Part shown: positions 9,165 through 17,924 of the stretch, one piece after another
Position numbering within the stretch: position 1 is the stretch's first letter
Layout: every line of letters starts with the position of its first letter
Source: Streptomyces sp. F63
GTDB lineage: Bacteria > Actinomycetota > Actinomycetes > Streptomycetales > Streptomycetaceae
Assembly: GCF_018070345.1 (NCBI RefSeq)
Contig: NZ_JAGPXX010000004.1
Coordinates: forward strand, 248,001 to 312,000
Direction of reading: 5' to 3'
Length of the DNA: 64,000 nucleotides
Made by a program: the position numbers and the translations under genes
Notes under the pieces: model-generated
Seen by the model: the letters and a program-made list of their open reading frames with translations, nothing else
The model's database searches: none
What the model was told of the DNA's origin: nothing

Positions 9165-10642
9165 CATCGCGCGCCCGGGTCATCGGATACGTCCGCATCA
9201 GCAAAGCCACCGACGAGAGCACGTCCATCGAACGGCAACGCGAGATCATCACAGCCACGTGCCGCGCCCGTGGCTGGGCGCTCGCCGAGATCGTCGAAGA
9301 CGCCGACGTGTCCGCCACCAAGACCAGACTCGACCGCCCCGGGCTGGACCGTGTCCGCGACGCCGTCCGCGCCGGACAGGTCGACGTGGTCATGGTCTGG
9401 CGCATCGACCGCATCGCCCGGTCGGTGTCCGACCTTGCGTCGCTCACAGATGAATGGGCGAACACGGGCAAGGGAGTGTCGCTTGTATCCGCGACCGAAC
9501 CCTTCGACATGACGACGTCGACCGGTCGGATGCTGCTCCAACTCCTCGGCGTGTTCGCCGAATTTGAAGCCGCGACCATCCGCGACCGCGTCCGGTCCGC
9601 CCGCGCAGCCGTGGTGAAGGCCGGGCGCTACCCGGGCGGAGCGGCCCCCTACGGGTACCGGGTGGTCGACAACCGCGACGGCCCCGGGAAGATGCTCGAA
9701 GTCGACCCGGTCGAAGCCGCCTACGTCCGCAAGGCCGCCGACATGATCCTCGGAGGATCATCGACGTATGCCGCGACGGCCGCCCTCAACGCCGCTGGGT
9801 CCAAGCCTCGCAAGGCCGCCGCCTGGTCGCTGACGTCGCTCAGAATCGTGCTGACCCAAGACGCGACGCTCGGCTACATGACCCACCACAAGAAGCTCGT
9901 CCGCGATGACAACGGGTTCCCCGTCCAAGTGTGGGAACCATTGCTCCCCCTAGAGGACGTCGAACGGCTTCGCGCGCTCCTGAAGCCGACCAAGACCCCG
10001 GGCGGCGAGCGCAAGCGCCGCACACGGCTGCTGTCCGGCGGGCTGCTGCGGTGTGTCACCTGCGGCGGTTCGTTGCGGGTCAACCAGACCGGCGGCACAA
10101 AGCCGACCGTGCGCTACGGGTGCTTCGGAAAGTCCGACGGGAACGGCTGCGAGCGCGGGGTGTCCATCGTCGCCGACCGTATCGAGGAGCACGTGGAGGC
10201 CGAGTTCCTCAGCACGGTCGGAGGGCTGGAGGTCGTCGAAGTCCGCGAGACCGTGCGGGAAGTCGCGAACCTCGCAGCCGTGGAATCGGCGATCAAAGCG
10301 GCGACGGCGGAACTGGCCGACGCGGATGAGGACGAGGAGGACGAGCTGATGTCCCATCTGCGGACGCTCAAGGCGCGGCGACGGGAACTCGCGGCGCAGC
10401 CGAGCGAACCTGTGGTCAAACTGATCCCGACCGGGCAGACGTTCCAGGAGGCATGGGACGAGCGCGACACCGACGGCCGCCGTGCGTTGTTGGGGAGCGC
10501 CCTCGACCACATCGTGATCAGGCCTGGCGTCCGTGGTCGGCGCGGTATCGACGCAGGGAGGGTCGATATCCACTGGCGCAACGACCATGGCCGGGACGCC
10601 GCGGACCCACGAGAAGCCGGGCGGACCCCCTCCAACGACTGA
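9155..10642 (+). CDS. Large serine recombinase / site-specific integrase
   Basis: 495 residues from the ATG at 9155. The catalytic Ser16 is in GYVRIS; the N-terminal resolvase domain also shows SIERQREII, VWRIDRIARS and FAEFEAATIRDRVRSA. A Recombinase domain follows (PYGYRVV to TLGYMTH), then a zinc ribbon (RCVTCGG, YGCFG, NGCERG), then a charged, probably coiled-coil tail. An in-frame ATG 19 codons upstream (9098) is the captured host start, so a longer chimeric form may also be made. The enzyme should catalyse attP x attB integration; the excision cofactor is not recognisable. The AT-rich start region differs from surrounding DNA. Confidence 0.9.
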   Translation: MTIASRARVIGYVRISKATDESTSIERQREIITATCRARGWALAEIVEDADVSATKTRLDRPGLDRVRDAVRAGQVDVVMVWRIDRIARSVSDLASLTDEWANTGKGVSLVSATEPFDMTTSTGRMLLQLLGVFAEFEAATIRDRVRSARAAVVKAGRYPGGAAPYGYRVVDNRDGPGKMLEVDPVEAAYVRKAADMILGGSSTYAATAALNAAGSKPRKAAAWSLTSLRIVLTQDATLGYMTHHKKLVRDDNGFPVQVWEPLLPLEDVERLRALLKPTKTPGGERKRRTRLLSGGLLRCVTCGGSLRVNQTGGTKPTVRYGCFGKSDGNGCERGVSIVADRIEEHVEAEFLSTVGGLEVVEVRETVREVANLAAVESAIKAATAELADADEDEEDELMSHLRTLKARRRELAAQPSEPVVKLIPTGQTFQEAWDERDTDGRRALLGSALDHIVIRPGVRGRRGIDAGRVDIHWRNDHGRDAADPREAGRTPSND

Positions 10643-11267
10643 TGGCCGACTGACGGCCCTGGGGCGGTGTCCGGGCTGACGGTCCGGGCCTCGCCCCTTC
10701 GCCGTCTACACGGCCAGCAGCGCCATTCTGAATACGTTTTCGGCGACTGGCCCACGTCATCGACGGCCGGGATTGATCCCCCGGCCGGCCTCCCATCAGG
10801 CTTGCGGTCGTCGGCTTGAACACGCTCCAGGTCGGCGGCCGTTCGCTGTTGCGGAGGCGTCGAAGCCTGATGAGGAGAACACGACATAAACGCCGAGAAG
10901 GCGTGCACGGAGCGTGCTCGGGATCGGCGCGACGAGCGCGGTGGCGCGGTGTGTGGGCGTCGGCATGCCCGGCGCAGCCAACGCGGCCGGACACGGCGTC
11001 GGCGCGGCAGCCGGGCCGCATGCACCCGCGAGCGCGAAGTTGCTGCCGGCCGCGCCCGCCGCGCCGCGAAAACCGCCCGGGGGCAATGAATACCCGCGCC
11101 CTCGCTGCGCTGGGCGCAATGTTCGTCCGCGATGCCGAACTGCTCCCCGCGCCTTTCGCCGGCGCAGACCGTGCGATGTCGAGGACGACGCATTGACCCC
11201 GCCTGACCGCTGGAGCCCGCATGCCGTGTTCAACTCCGCTGCCGTACCTCCCCAGACGCGTCTATAG
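10643..11267. other. Element interior without a recognisable gene
   Basis: 625 bases after the integrase. A hairpin (CGGCCGGG at 10764-10771 with CCCGGCCG at 10780-10787) may end integrase transcription. Coding-like stretches occur on the plus strand near 11089-11196 and, in another frame, up to a TAG at 11265-11267, as if one small gene had suffered a frameshift. I could not match either piece to a family. Confidence 0.4.
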
Positions 11268-11891
11268 ATGCGTCGCGCGATTCGGCGTGACCTCCGGTTC
11301 GATGCCGCTATGGCCGTGGTCTCGGCCGCCGTCGAAGGCCGGGAGCCCGCGCGTCACCATGCGCTGCACTTCGAAGACCCGGCCGATGCCGTCCGCGTCG
11401 TGATGGCCCGGCTTCGAGTTATGGACAACGACAATATGCATACCGCTCGTTGGGCTGTCCCCGCGCTGTTCGCCGTGGTCCGTGACGATGAGCCCGACGC
11501 CGCCGCTTGTCCCTGGGGGGCGCTGCCCGAACTCCCCCGGGGTGCGTCGTCCCGCCCGCCCCCGTCGACGCCCCGGGTACCGATCGCGCACACCCCGGGG
11601 GCGCCGTTCACCACGTCCACTGCTGGCCGCCGGCGGCCGCGCTTGGCACGCCGGGGCGTCGGTCGTGATGGCCGTCCCGGGGCGCTGAACGGGCAGTGGG
11701 CCGGGGCGCAACGGTCGGCAGGTCGCCGGTCGTCGGGGCTGGTGTCGAGGGGTGCCGTAACGGCCGCTGACGCCCCACTGACCGCGAACGGCGCCCCAGC
11801 CGGGAGGCGGGGCATTCGTCGTATGTACGGCCGCCCTACGGCCAGCAGTGGCCGGATGGTGTCGTACGGGTCCGACATGATGGATTCATGA
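11268..11891 (+). CDS. Hypothetical protein in the integrated element
   Basis: 207 codons, unrecognised. The first 90 or so residues look protein-like (FEDPADAVRVVMARLRVMD, WAVPALFAVVRDDEPDA); the rest is Arg/Gly/Pro-rich and could be disordered or non-coding. There is no clear ribosome site. Its ATG directly follows a TAG at 11265-11267, and its TGA (11889-11891) overlaps the exonuclease ATG (11888-11890) in the pattern ATGA. If translated, it could couple translation into the re-started exonuclease gene. The call rests on frame arrangement only. Confidence 0.35.
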   Translation: MRRAIRRDLRFDAAMAVVSAAVEGREPARHHALHFEDPADAVRVVMARLRVMDNDNMHTARWAVPALFAVVRDDEPDAAACPWGALPELPRGASSRPPPSTPRVPIAHTPGAPFTTSTAGRRRPRLARRGVGRDGRPGALNGQWAGAQRSAGRRSSGLVSRGAVTAADAPLTANGAPAGRRGIRRMYGRPTASSGRMVSYGSDMMDS

Positions 11892-12814
11892 CTCGCCTCA
11901 AGAAGTGTCTTCTGCTCGACACCGCCAGCCTCTACTTCCGCGCCTACTTCGGCGTGCCCGATTCGGTGAGGGCCCCCGACGGCAGCCCGGTCAACGCGGT
12001 GCGCGGACTGCTGGACTTCATCGCCCGGCTCGTCCGCGACCACCACCCGGACGACCTCGTGGCCTGTATGGACGCCGACTGGCGGCCCGCGTGGCGGGTC
12101 GAGCTGATCCCCACCTACAAGGCGCACCGGGTCGCCGAGGAGAAGCCCGGCGGCCCGGACACGGAGGAGGTGCCCGACACCCTCTCCCCGCAGGTCCCGG
12201 TGATCGAGGAGGTGCTGGACGCCCTCGGCATCGCCCGCGTGGGCGCCCCCGGCTACGAGGCGGACGACGTGATCGGCACCCTCACGGCCCGCGCCGGCGG
12301 CCCGGTGGACATCGTCACGGGGGACCGCGATCTCTACCAGCTCGTCGACGACACCCGCGGGGTACGGGTGCTCTATCCCGTCAAGGGCGTCGGCACCCTG
12401 CAGCTCGTCGACGAGGCCGTGCTCCGCGAGAAGTACGGGGTGGGCGGCGCCGGTTACGCCGAACTGGCGCTGCTGCGCGGTGACCCCAGCGACGGCCTGC
12501 CGGGCGTCCCCGGCATCGGGGAGAAGACCGCCGCCAAACTGCTCGCGGCGTACGGCGACCTCGCGGGAATCATGGCCGCGGCCGGCGACCCGGGGTCGAA
12601 GATCAGCCCCGCGCAGCGCAGACGGCTGGAGGAGGCCCGGGAGTACATCGCCGTGGCCCCCAAGGTCGTCCGGGTGGCCTCCGACGTGCCGCTGCCCGGC
12701 TTCGACCCGGCCCTCCCCCGCGCGCCCCGCGACCCGGCCGCGCTCGACCGGCTCGCGGAACGCTGGGGTCTGGGCAGTTCCCTCCAGCGGCTGCTCACCG
12801 CCCTGGAGGGCTGA
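11888..12814 (+). CDS. 5'-3' exonuclease (PolA N-terminal-like flap nuclease)
   Basis: 308 residues. Metal-binding acidic residues lie in LLLDTASLYFRAYFG (Asp11), MDADWRP, GYEADDVIGT (Glu124, Asp126, Asp127) and TGDRDLYQLV (about 144-153). The helix-3-turn-helix DNA-binding motif is GLPGVPGIGEKTAAKLL near 203-219. It probably trims 5' ends or flaps in repair, as a stand-alone relative of the Pol I nuclease domain. The first seven codons (M-T-R-L-K-K-C) come from the integrated element; the original N-terminus is stranded at 9098. The frame is intact, so the protein is probably functional, but no good ribosome site precedes the new start. Confidence 0.88.
   Translation: MTRLKKCLLLDTASLYFRAYFGVPDSVRAPDGSPVNAVRGLLDFIARLVRDHHPDDLVACMDADWRPAWRVELIPTYKAHRVAEEKPGGPDTEEVPDTLSPQVPVIEEVLDALGIARVGAPGYEADDVIGTLTARAGGPVDIVTGDRDLYQLVDDTRGVRVLYPVKGVGTLQLVDEAVLREKYGVGGAGYAELALLRGDPSDGLPGVPGIGEKTAAKLLAAYGDLAGIMAAAGDPGSKISPAQRRRLEEAREYIAVAPKVVRVASDVPLPGFDPALPRAPRDPAALDRLAERWGLGSSLQRLLTALEG
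11909..11913 (+). other. attR core of the integrated element
   Basis: Second copy of CTTCT. To the left is element DNA ending AAGAAGTGT; to the right is host exonuclease coding sequence GCTCGACACC. It lies in codons 8-9 of the reconstituted gene, in the same reading frame as at attL. Confidence 0.65.
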
Positions 12815-12838
12815 GTCCGGGCGATGAGCGGCCCGGAC
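12815..12838. terminator. Terminator hairpin between convergent exonuclease and helicase genes
   Basis: GTCCGGGC (12815-12822) pairs perfectly with GCCCGGAC (12831-12838) around an 8-base loop, starting at the base after the exonuclease stop. Confidence 0.5.
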
Positions 12839-12993
12839 CGCCGCCGGGCGCGACCGGGGTGGACGCCGGGCCACCGGGCCCGCACCGGCACCGCCGCGGG
12901 GGTGAGCCGCGCCGTCACGGCGGAGCCCCGGAGTCTTCCCCGTGGTCACGCAGGCCGGCGGCGGCCCCGTACGGCCGAAGCCGCCCCGCGCCG

Positions 12994-15813
12994 TCAGCCC
13001 ACCGAGGAGTAGGCCACCACCCCACGGAGCATCCCGTCCACGGCGCGCCGTGCGTTGCGGCGGATCGGGGTGCCCTCCGGCGCCGCCTCCGCGATCTGGC
13101 CCAGGACGTCGATGACCTGCTTGCACCAGCGGACGAAGTCGCCGGCGGGCATCTCCACCTCGCGCAGCACCTCGTCCAGGCCGTGCCCGGACGCCCAGCG
13201 GTGGGCGGACCAGGCAAAGCCCAGATCCGGCTCGCGCTGCCCGACGCCCTCGGTCTGGTTGATCCGGTGCTCCTCCTCCAGCGCGTCCAGCCGCCCCCAG
13301 ATCCGGACCATCTCGCCCAGCGCCTGCTGGGCCGCGCCGGTGGGCAGCTTGGGCGGCAGGGCGTCGTCGGCGGAGCGGGCCTCGTAGACCAGCGCCGAGG
13401 CGCACGCGGCCAGTTCGGCCGGTTTGAGATCGTTCCACACCCCGGCGCGCAGGCACTCGGAGGCCAGCAGGTCCAGTTCGCCGTAGAGCCGGGCCAGCCG
13501 GCGGCCGTCCTCCGTCACCTCGTCGCCCCGGAGGTAGCCGAGGTCCGACAGCAGGGCGTAGACCCGGTCGAAGGTGCGGGCGATGGTGTTCGTCCGGCCC
13601 TCGATACGGCGCTCCAGCTGCCGGGTGTCCCGGCGCAGCCGGTGGTAGCGCTCGGCCCAGCGGGCGTGGTCCTCCCGGTCCGAGCAGCCGTGGCAGGGGT
13701 GGGCGCGGATCGCGGTGCGCAGCCGGGAGATCTCGGCGTCGTCGGCCGCCGGGGCGCGGCCCCTGCGGTGCCGCTCCGGGGTGATGTGCCCGGCGCGGGT
13801 GCGCAGCGCGGAGGCCAGGTCGCGGCGGGAGTGCGGGGAGCGGGCGTTGAAGGACTTGGGGATGCGCATCCGGTCCAGCGCCTCCACGGGCACCGGGAAG
13901 TCGATCGACGCGAGCCGCTTGACCTGCCGCTCGGCGGTGAGCACCAGCGGACGGGGCCCGTCGTGGTGGTCGAAGCCGCGGTGGCCGTTGGAGCGCCCGG
14001 CGGGCAGGCCGGGGTCGAGGACCAGCGCCAGCCCGGCGTACTTGCCCGTCGGCACATGGATGACGTCGCCCGGCTTGAGCTTCTCCAGAGCCGCCGCGGC
14101 CGCGACCCGGCGCTGCGCCGCGCCCTGCTTGGCGAGTTCGGTCTCGCGCTCCTTGAGGTCGCGGCGGAGGCGGGCGTACTCCTCGAAGTCGCCGAGATGG
14201 CAGGTCATGGAGGCGCGGTAGCCCTCCAGGCCCTCCTCGTTCTTCTGCACCTGACGGGAGATGCCGACGACCGACCGGTCCGCCTGGAACTGGGCGAAGG
14301 AGGTCTCCAGCAGCTCCCGGGAGCGGTGCCGCCCGAACTGGGAGACCAGGTTCACCGCCATGTTGTACGAGGGCTTGAAGGAGGAGCGGAGCGGATAGGT
14401 GCGGGTGCCAGCCAGCCCGGCCAGCGCCTCCGGGTCCATGGCGCGCTGCCAGAGCACCACGGCGTGGCCCTCGACGTCGATGCCGCGCCGGCCGGCCCGC
14501 CCGGTGAGCTGGGTGTACTCGCCCGGGGTGATGTCGGCGTGCTGCTGGCCGTTCCACTTGACGAGCTTCTCCAGCACCACCGAGCGGGCGGGCATGTTGA
14601 TGCCCAGGGCCAGCGTCTCGGTGGCGAAGACGGCCTTCACCAGGCCCTGGACGAACAGCTCCTCCACGACTTCCTTGAAGGTCGGCAGCATGCCGGCGTG
14701 GTGCGCGGCGATGCCCCGCTCCAGCCCCTCCAGCCACTCGAAGTAGCCGAGGACGTGCAGGTCCTCGTCGGGGATGGTGGCGGTGCGCCGTTCGACGATC
14801 TCCCGGACCCGGCGGCGGGCGGGCTCGTCGTTGAGCCGCAGGCCGGCGGCCAGGCACTGCTGGACGGCGGCCTCGCAGCCGGCCCGGCTGAAGATGAAGG
14901 TGATGGCGGGCAGCAGGCCCTCGGCGTCGAGCCGGTCGATGACCTCGACACGGCTGGGCGTCCAGATCCGGCTGCGCTGCCGGCGCTCGCGCTCGCGGTC
15001 GGCCTCGCGGAGGACGCGGCCGCGGCGGCGGTCGCGGGGACCGGTGGGCCGGCTGTTCTCCATGCGGGCCAGGCGCACCAGGTCGGGGTTGACCTCCCGG
15101 CGGCCGGCGCCGTTCCGGCCGCTCTTCTCCTCGAAGAGGTCGTACATCCGGCGGCCGGCCAGCACGTGCTGCCACAGCGGTACGGGACGGTGCTCGGAGA
15201 CGATCACCTCGGTGTCGCCGCGCACGGTGTCCAGCCAGTCGCCGAACTCCTCGGCGTTGGAGACCGTGGCGGAGAGGGAGACGAGCGTCACGGACTCCGG
15301 GAGGTGGATGATGACCTCCTCCCAGACCGCGCCGCGGAAGCGGTCGGAGAGGTAGTGCACCTCGTCCATGACGACATAGCCGAGGCCCGTGAGGGACTGC
15401 GAGCCGGCGTAGAGCATGTTGCGCAGCACCTCGGTGGTCATGACGATCACCGGGGCCTCGCTGTTGACGCTGTTGTCGCCGGTCAGCAGACCGACCTTCG
15501 CCGCGCCGTAGCGCTTCACGAGGTCGTTGTACTTCTGGTTGGAGAGGGCCTTGATGGGGGTGGTGTAGAAACACTTGCGGCCCTGGGCGAGGGCCAGGTG
15601 GACGGCGAACTCACCGACGATGGTCTTGCCGGAGCCGGTGGGCGCGGCGACCAGGACGCCCTTGCCGGCCTCCAGGGCCCGGCAGGCGTCGAGCTGGAAC
15701 GGGTCCAGCTCGAAGTCGTACATCGCGCGGAACGGGAAGAGCGCGGTGGCCTGCTCGGCGGCCCGGCTGCGGGCGGCGGCGTAGCGCTCGGCTGGGGACA
15801 TGTCGTCGGTCAT
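12994..15813 (-). CDS. Ski2/HelY-like ATP-dependent RNA helicase
   Basis: About 939 residues. Helicase motifs in order: Walker A APTGSGKT, TTPIKALSNQKY, MTTEVLRNML, DEVH box (MDEVHYLSD), SAT (SLSATVSNAEEF), then in the second RecA domain HHAGMLP, FATETLALGINMPA and QLTGRAGRRG. The long C-terminal region includes a DSHCT-type helical end. Such proteins resemble Mtr4/Ski2 and mycobacterial HelY and are thought to unwind structured RNA. I chose the ATG at 15813 (MTDDMSPAERYAAAR); an in-frame ATG lies 11 codons upstream. It overlaps no neighbour and is convergent with the exonuclease gene. Confidence 0.9.
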   Translation of the reverse strand: MTDDMSPAERYAAARSRAAEQATALFPFRAMYDFELDPFQLDACRALEAGKGVLVAAPTGSGKTIVGEFAVHLALAQGRKCFYTTPIKALSNQKYNDLVKRYGAAKVGLLTGDNSVNSEAPVIVMTTEVLRNMLYAGSQSLTGLGYVVMDEVHYLSDRFRGAVWEEVIIHLPESVTLVSLSATVSNAEEFGDWLDTVRGDTEVIVSEHRPVPLWQHVLAGRRMYDLFEEKSGRNGAGRREVNPDLVRLARMENSRPTGPRDRRRGRVLREADRERERRQRSRIWTPSRVEVIDRLDAEGLLPAITFIFSRAGCEAAVQQCLAAGLRLNDEPARRRVREIVERRTATIPDEDLHVLGYFEWLEGLERGIAAHHAGMLPTFKEVVEELFVQGLVKAVFATETLALGINMPARSVVLEKLVKWNGQQHADITPGEYTQLTGRAGRRGIDVEGHAVVLWQRAMDPEALAGLAGTRTYPLRSSFKPSYNMAVNLVSQFGRHRSRELLETSFAQFQADRSVVGISRQVQKNEEGLEGYRASMTCHLGDFEEYARLRRDLKERETELAKQGAAQRRVAAAAALEKLKPGDVIHVPTGKYAGLALVLDPGLPAGRSNGHRGFDHHDGPRPLVLTAERQVKRLASIDFPVPVEALDRMRIPKSFNARSPHSRRDLASALRTRAGHITPERHRRGRAPAADDAEISRLRTAIRAHPCHGCSDREDHARWAERYHRLRRDTRQLERRIEGRTNTIARTFDRVYALLSDLGYLRGDEVTEDGRRLARLYGELDLLASECLRAGVWNDLKPAELAACASALVYEARSADDALPPKLPTGAAQQALGEMVRIWGRLDALEEEHRINQTEGVGQREPDLGFAWSAHRWASGHGLDEVLREVEMPAGDFVRWCKQVIDVLGQIAEAAPEGTPIRRNARRAVDGMLRGVVAYSSVG

Positions 15814-15893
15814 CGTATCCACGAGCCTACCGGCCGCCTCGGACATCTCAGCGATCTTTTGCGGCAGCCCGGGAAGGCCCCCGTGCCGTCCGG

Positions 15894-16784
15894 TCAGGGA
15901 ACGAGCAGCCGCACCGCCCCCGGCACGGTGCCGGCGGCCAGCGGCAGCGGGCCGAGCGGTTCCCCGTCGGCGTAGGCGGTGACGCCGGGTGCCTCCAGGG
16001 TGACGCTCCGGGCGCGCAGGACGGTGACCGCCGGGTGGGAGAGATGGCTGCCCCGGTAGACCCGCGGGAAGACCCGCAGCAGCGTGGTGCGGCTGCAGGG
16101 GCCCACCACCGTGATGTCGAAGAGCCCGTCGTCGGCGCGGGCCCCGGGGCAGATCCGCATGCCACCGCCGTAGGAGGCGTTGTTGCCGACCGCGACGAGA
16201 GTCGCCGCGATCTCCCGCACGGGCCCGCCGTCGAGACCGATCCGGTACGGGATGGGGCGCAGCGCGGCGAGTTCGGCGAGGAGCGCCAGATCGTAGCGGA
16301 AGCGCCCGACGGGGCCGCGGAGGCGGTTGCCCCGGTCGTTGACGCGGGAGTCGAAGCCGGAGGCCAGTACGGTGCCGAACCAGTGGTCCCCGGCCCGGCC
16401 GAGGTCGGCGGGGCGCCCGCCGTGCTCCTTGAGGGCGGTGGCGGCCACCGCGGCGGCCGCGGCCGGTTTCCGGATCGGCAGGCCGTAGGAGCGGGCGTAG
16501 TCGTTCCCGGAGCCGGCGGCGACGACGCCCAGTGGCACCTCCGTACCGGCCACGGCCCGCAGGGCGAGGGAGACCATGCCGTCACCGCCGACTGCGATGA
16601 GCGCGCCGGTCCCGCCGGCGACGGCCGCCCGGGCGCGGTCGAGGGCGTCGGCGGCGTCGGAGCCGAGGACGGTCCGCACGGAGAAGCCCGCGTCCCGCAG
16701 GGCGCGGGCCGCGGGCTGGGCGGCGTGCGCACCGCGCCCGCGGCCCGCCGCGGGGTTGACGAACAGGGTGATCTCGCTGGTCAC
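15894..16784 (-). CDS. Diacylglycerol kinase-family lipid kinase
   Basis: 296 residues. It has the DAGK catalytic-domain motifs NPAAGRGRG (10-18), GGDGM (66-70, nucleotide loop), AAGSGNDYARSYGLP, and DGEPLG near the C-terminus. Members phosphorylate diacylglycerol or related lipids with ATP at the membrane; some act on sphingosine-like or other lipids. The GTG at 16784 gives a protein beginning with the conserved TLFVNP strand. It lies between tatC and the helicase, both minus strand, an arrangement I recall as conserved in Streptomyces. Confidence 0.85.
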   Translation of the reverse strand: MTSEITLFVNPAAGRGRGAHAAQPAARALRDAGFSVRTVLGSDAADALDRARAAVAGGTGALIAVGGDGMVSLALRAVAGTEVPLGVVAAGSGNDYARSYGLPIRKPAAAAAVAATALKEHGGRPADLGRAGDHWFGTVLASGFDSRVNDRGNRLRGPVGRFRYDLALLAELAALRPIPYRIGLDGGPVREIAATLVAVGNNASYGGGMRICPGARADDGLFDITVVGPCSRTTLLRVFPRVYRGSHLSHPAVTVLRARSVTLEAPGVTAYADGEPLGPLPLAAGTVPGAVRLLVP

Positions 16785-16818
16785 GCCGGGACTGTATCCG
16801 CTCGGCCGGTGCCGGCGT

Positions 16819-16840
16819 AACCGCTGGTACCCCAGCGGTT
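16819..16840 (-). terminator. Hairpin after tatC
   Basis: AACCGCTGG (16819-16827) and CCAGCGGTT (16832-16840) form a 9-bp stem with loop TACC, in the gap between tatC and the lipid kinase start. Confidence 0.4.
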
Positions 16841-16899
16841 CGCGGCGCCGGACGGCCGCCCCGCGCCGGGCCGGTGCCCCACCGGGGGGGGACGGGCTG

Positions 16900-17877
16900 C
16901 TAGGTGGCGTCGTCGTAACCGTTCACCCGGGGGCTGTTCTCCTCGCGGCTCTGCTGCGGCAGCGCGGCCCGGCCGGAGCCGACCGGCTCGATCTCGTCGA
17001 TCGCCTCGGGGGTCAGATCGAGCTGGGAGGCCTCGTCGTCGCTCAGCTCCGCGTCCGGGTTCCGGCGGCGGCGCCGGCGGTCGTTGAGGAGGGCGACGCC
17101 GACCGCCACGAAGTACAGCAGAACGATCGGCGCGGCGAGCGCCAGCATGGTCAGCGGGTCGCCGGTGGGGGTGGCGAACGCGGAGAAGACCGTGATGCTC
17201 ATGACCATCCACCGCCACCAGCCGACCATGCGGCGGCCCGAGATGACGCCGCCGAAGTTCAGCATGACCAGCAGCAGGGGCAGCTCGAAGGCGAGCCCGA
17301 AGACGACCACGAGCCGGGTGACGATGTCGAGGTAGTCGTCCAGGCGGACCAGGTTGCTGAGCCCCAGGCCGTCCGGGGTGAGCCCGATGAGGGCCGCGGC
17401 GCTGGTGGGGAGGATCAGATACGCGAAGTATCCGCCGCCCACGAACAGCGGGATGCCCACGCCCGCGAACAGGAGGGCGTATTTCCGTTCGTTCTTGTGA
17501 AGGCCCGGGGCGAGGAACGCCCACAGCTGGTAGAGCCAGACCGGGCATGCCGCCACCACGCCCGTCATGAGGCTCACCTTGATCATGATGGTGAACGGAC
17601 CGAGGAGTCCGTCGACCGTCAACTGGGCGCAGTTGTCGCCCTTTTCGGCGATCTCGGTGAAACTCGCCGTACAGCCCACGGAATCCCGGATCGGCGCCGT
17701 CAGCCAGTCGGCGATCTCCTCGTAGAACCAGAACGCCGCCACGGTGACCACGAGGATCGCCAGTACGGCCTTCAGCAGCCGGTCGCGGAGCTCACGCAGA
17801 TGCTCCGCGAGCGGCATCCGCCCCTCCGGGTCCTTCTCCCGCTTGCGGGAAGACTTCAGCAACCCCACGTTCCTCAT
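16900..17877 (-). CDS. tatC: Sec-independent (Tat) translocase subunit TatC
   Basis: 325 residues. The cytoplasmic N-terminus MPLAEHLRELRDRLLKA carries the conserved signal-peptide contact region and is followed by six hydrophobic segments (for example VLAILVVTVAAFWFYEEIADWL split by a loop, and FGLAFELPLLLVML). It forms the twin-arginine signal receptor in the membrane with TatA-type proteins and exports folded proteins. The C-terminal 60 residues are charged and probably disordered. The ATG at 17877 is taken; a TTG five codons downstream with GAGGAA before it is an alternative. tatA lies 47 bases upstream on the same strand. Confidence 0.93.
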   Translation of the reverse strand: MRNVGLLKSSRKREKDPEGRMPLAEHLRELRDRLLKAVLAILVVTVAAFWFYEEIADWLTAPIRDSVGCTASFTEIAEKGDNCAQLTVDGLLGPFTIMIKVSLMTGVVAACPVWLYQLWAFLAPGLHKNERKYALLFAGVGIPLFVGGGYFAYLILPTSAAALIGLTPDGLGLSNLVRLDDYLDIVTRLVVVFGLAFELPLLLVMLNFGGVISGRRMVGWWRWMVMSITVFSAFATPTGDPLTMLALAAPIVLLYFVAVGVALLNDRRRRRRNPDAELSDDEASQLDLTPEAIDEIEPVGSGRAALPQQSREENSPRVNGYDDAT

Positions 17878-17924
17878 CTTGTGCGGCGGCCGTGGCCGCC
17901 GGAAGTGGCCCTACGACGACGGTG

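Larger units (their letters stand above)
9116..11908 (+). mobile_element. 2.8-kb integrated element with serine integrase inside an exonuclease 5' end
   Basis: The element is bounded by the 5-bp core CTTCT at 9116 and 11909. Joining the flanks across one core gives ATG-ACC-CGA-CAC-CTG-ATG then CTT-CTG-CTC-GAC-ACC, i.e. M-T-R-H-L-M-L-L-L-D-T-A-S, a natural exonuclease N-terminus. The element therefore split the gene after codon 6. It encodes the integrase and at most one or two unrecognised small proteins. No replication, transfer or structural genes are visible, so it is either a remnant or a minimal integrative element. Its right end supplies a substitute start codon for the exonuclease. Confidence 0.7.

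Noticed and set aside
11354..15574. A 1406-codon open frame opposite the exonuclease and helicase region
   Set aside because: It crosses two well-supported genes and the element boundary; its Arg/Pro/Gly-rich translation is what the complementary and shifted frames of GC-rich genes produce.
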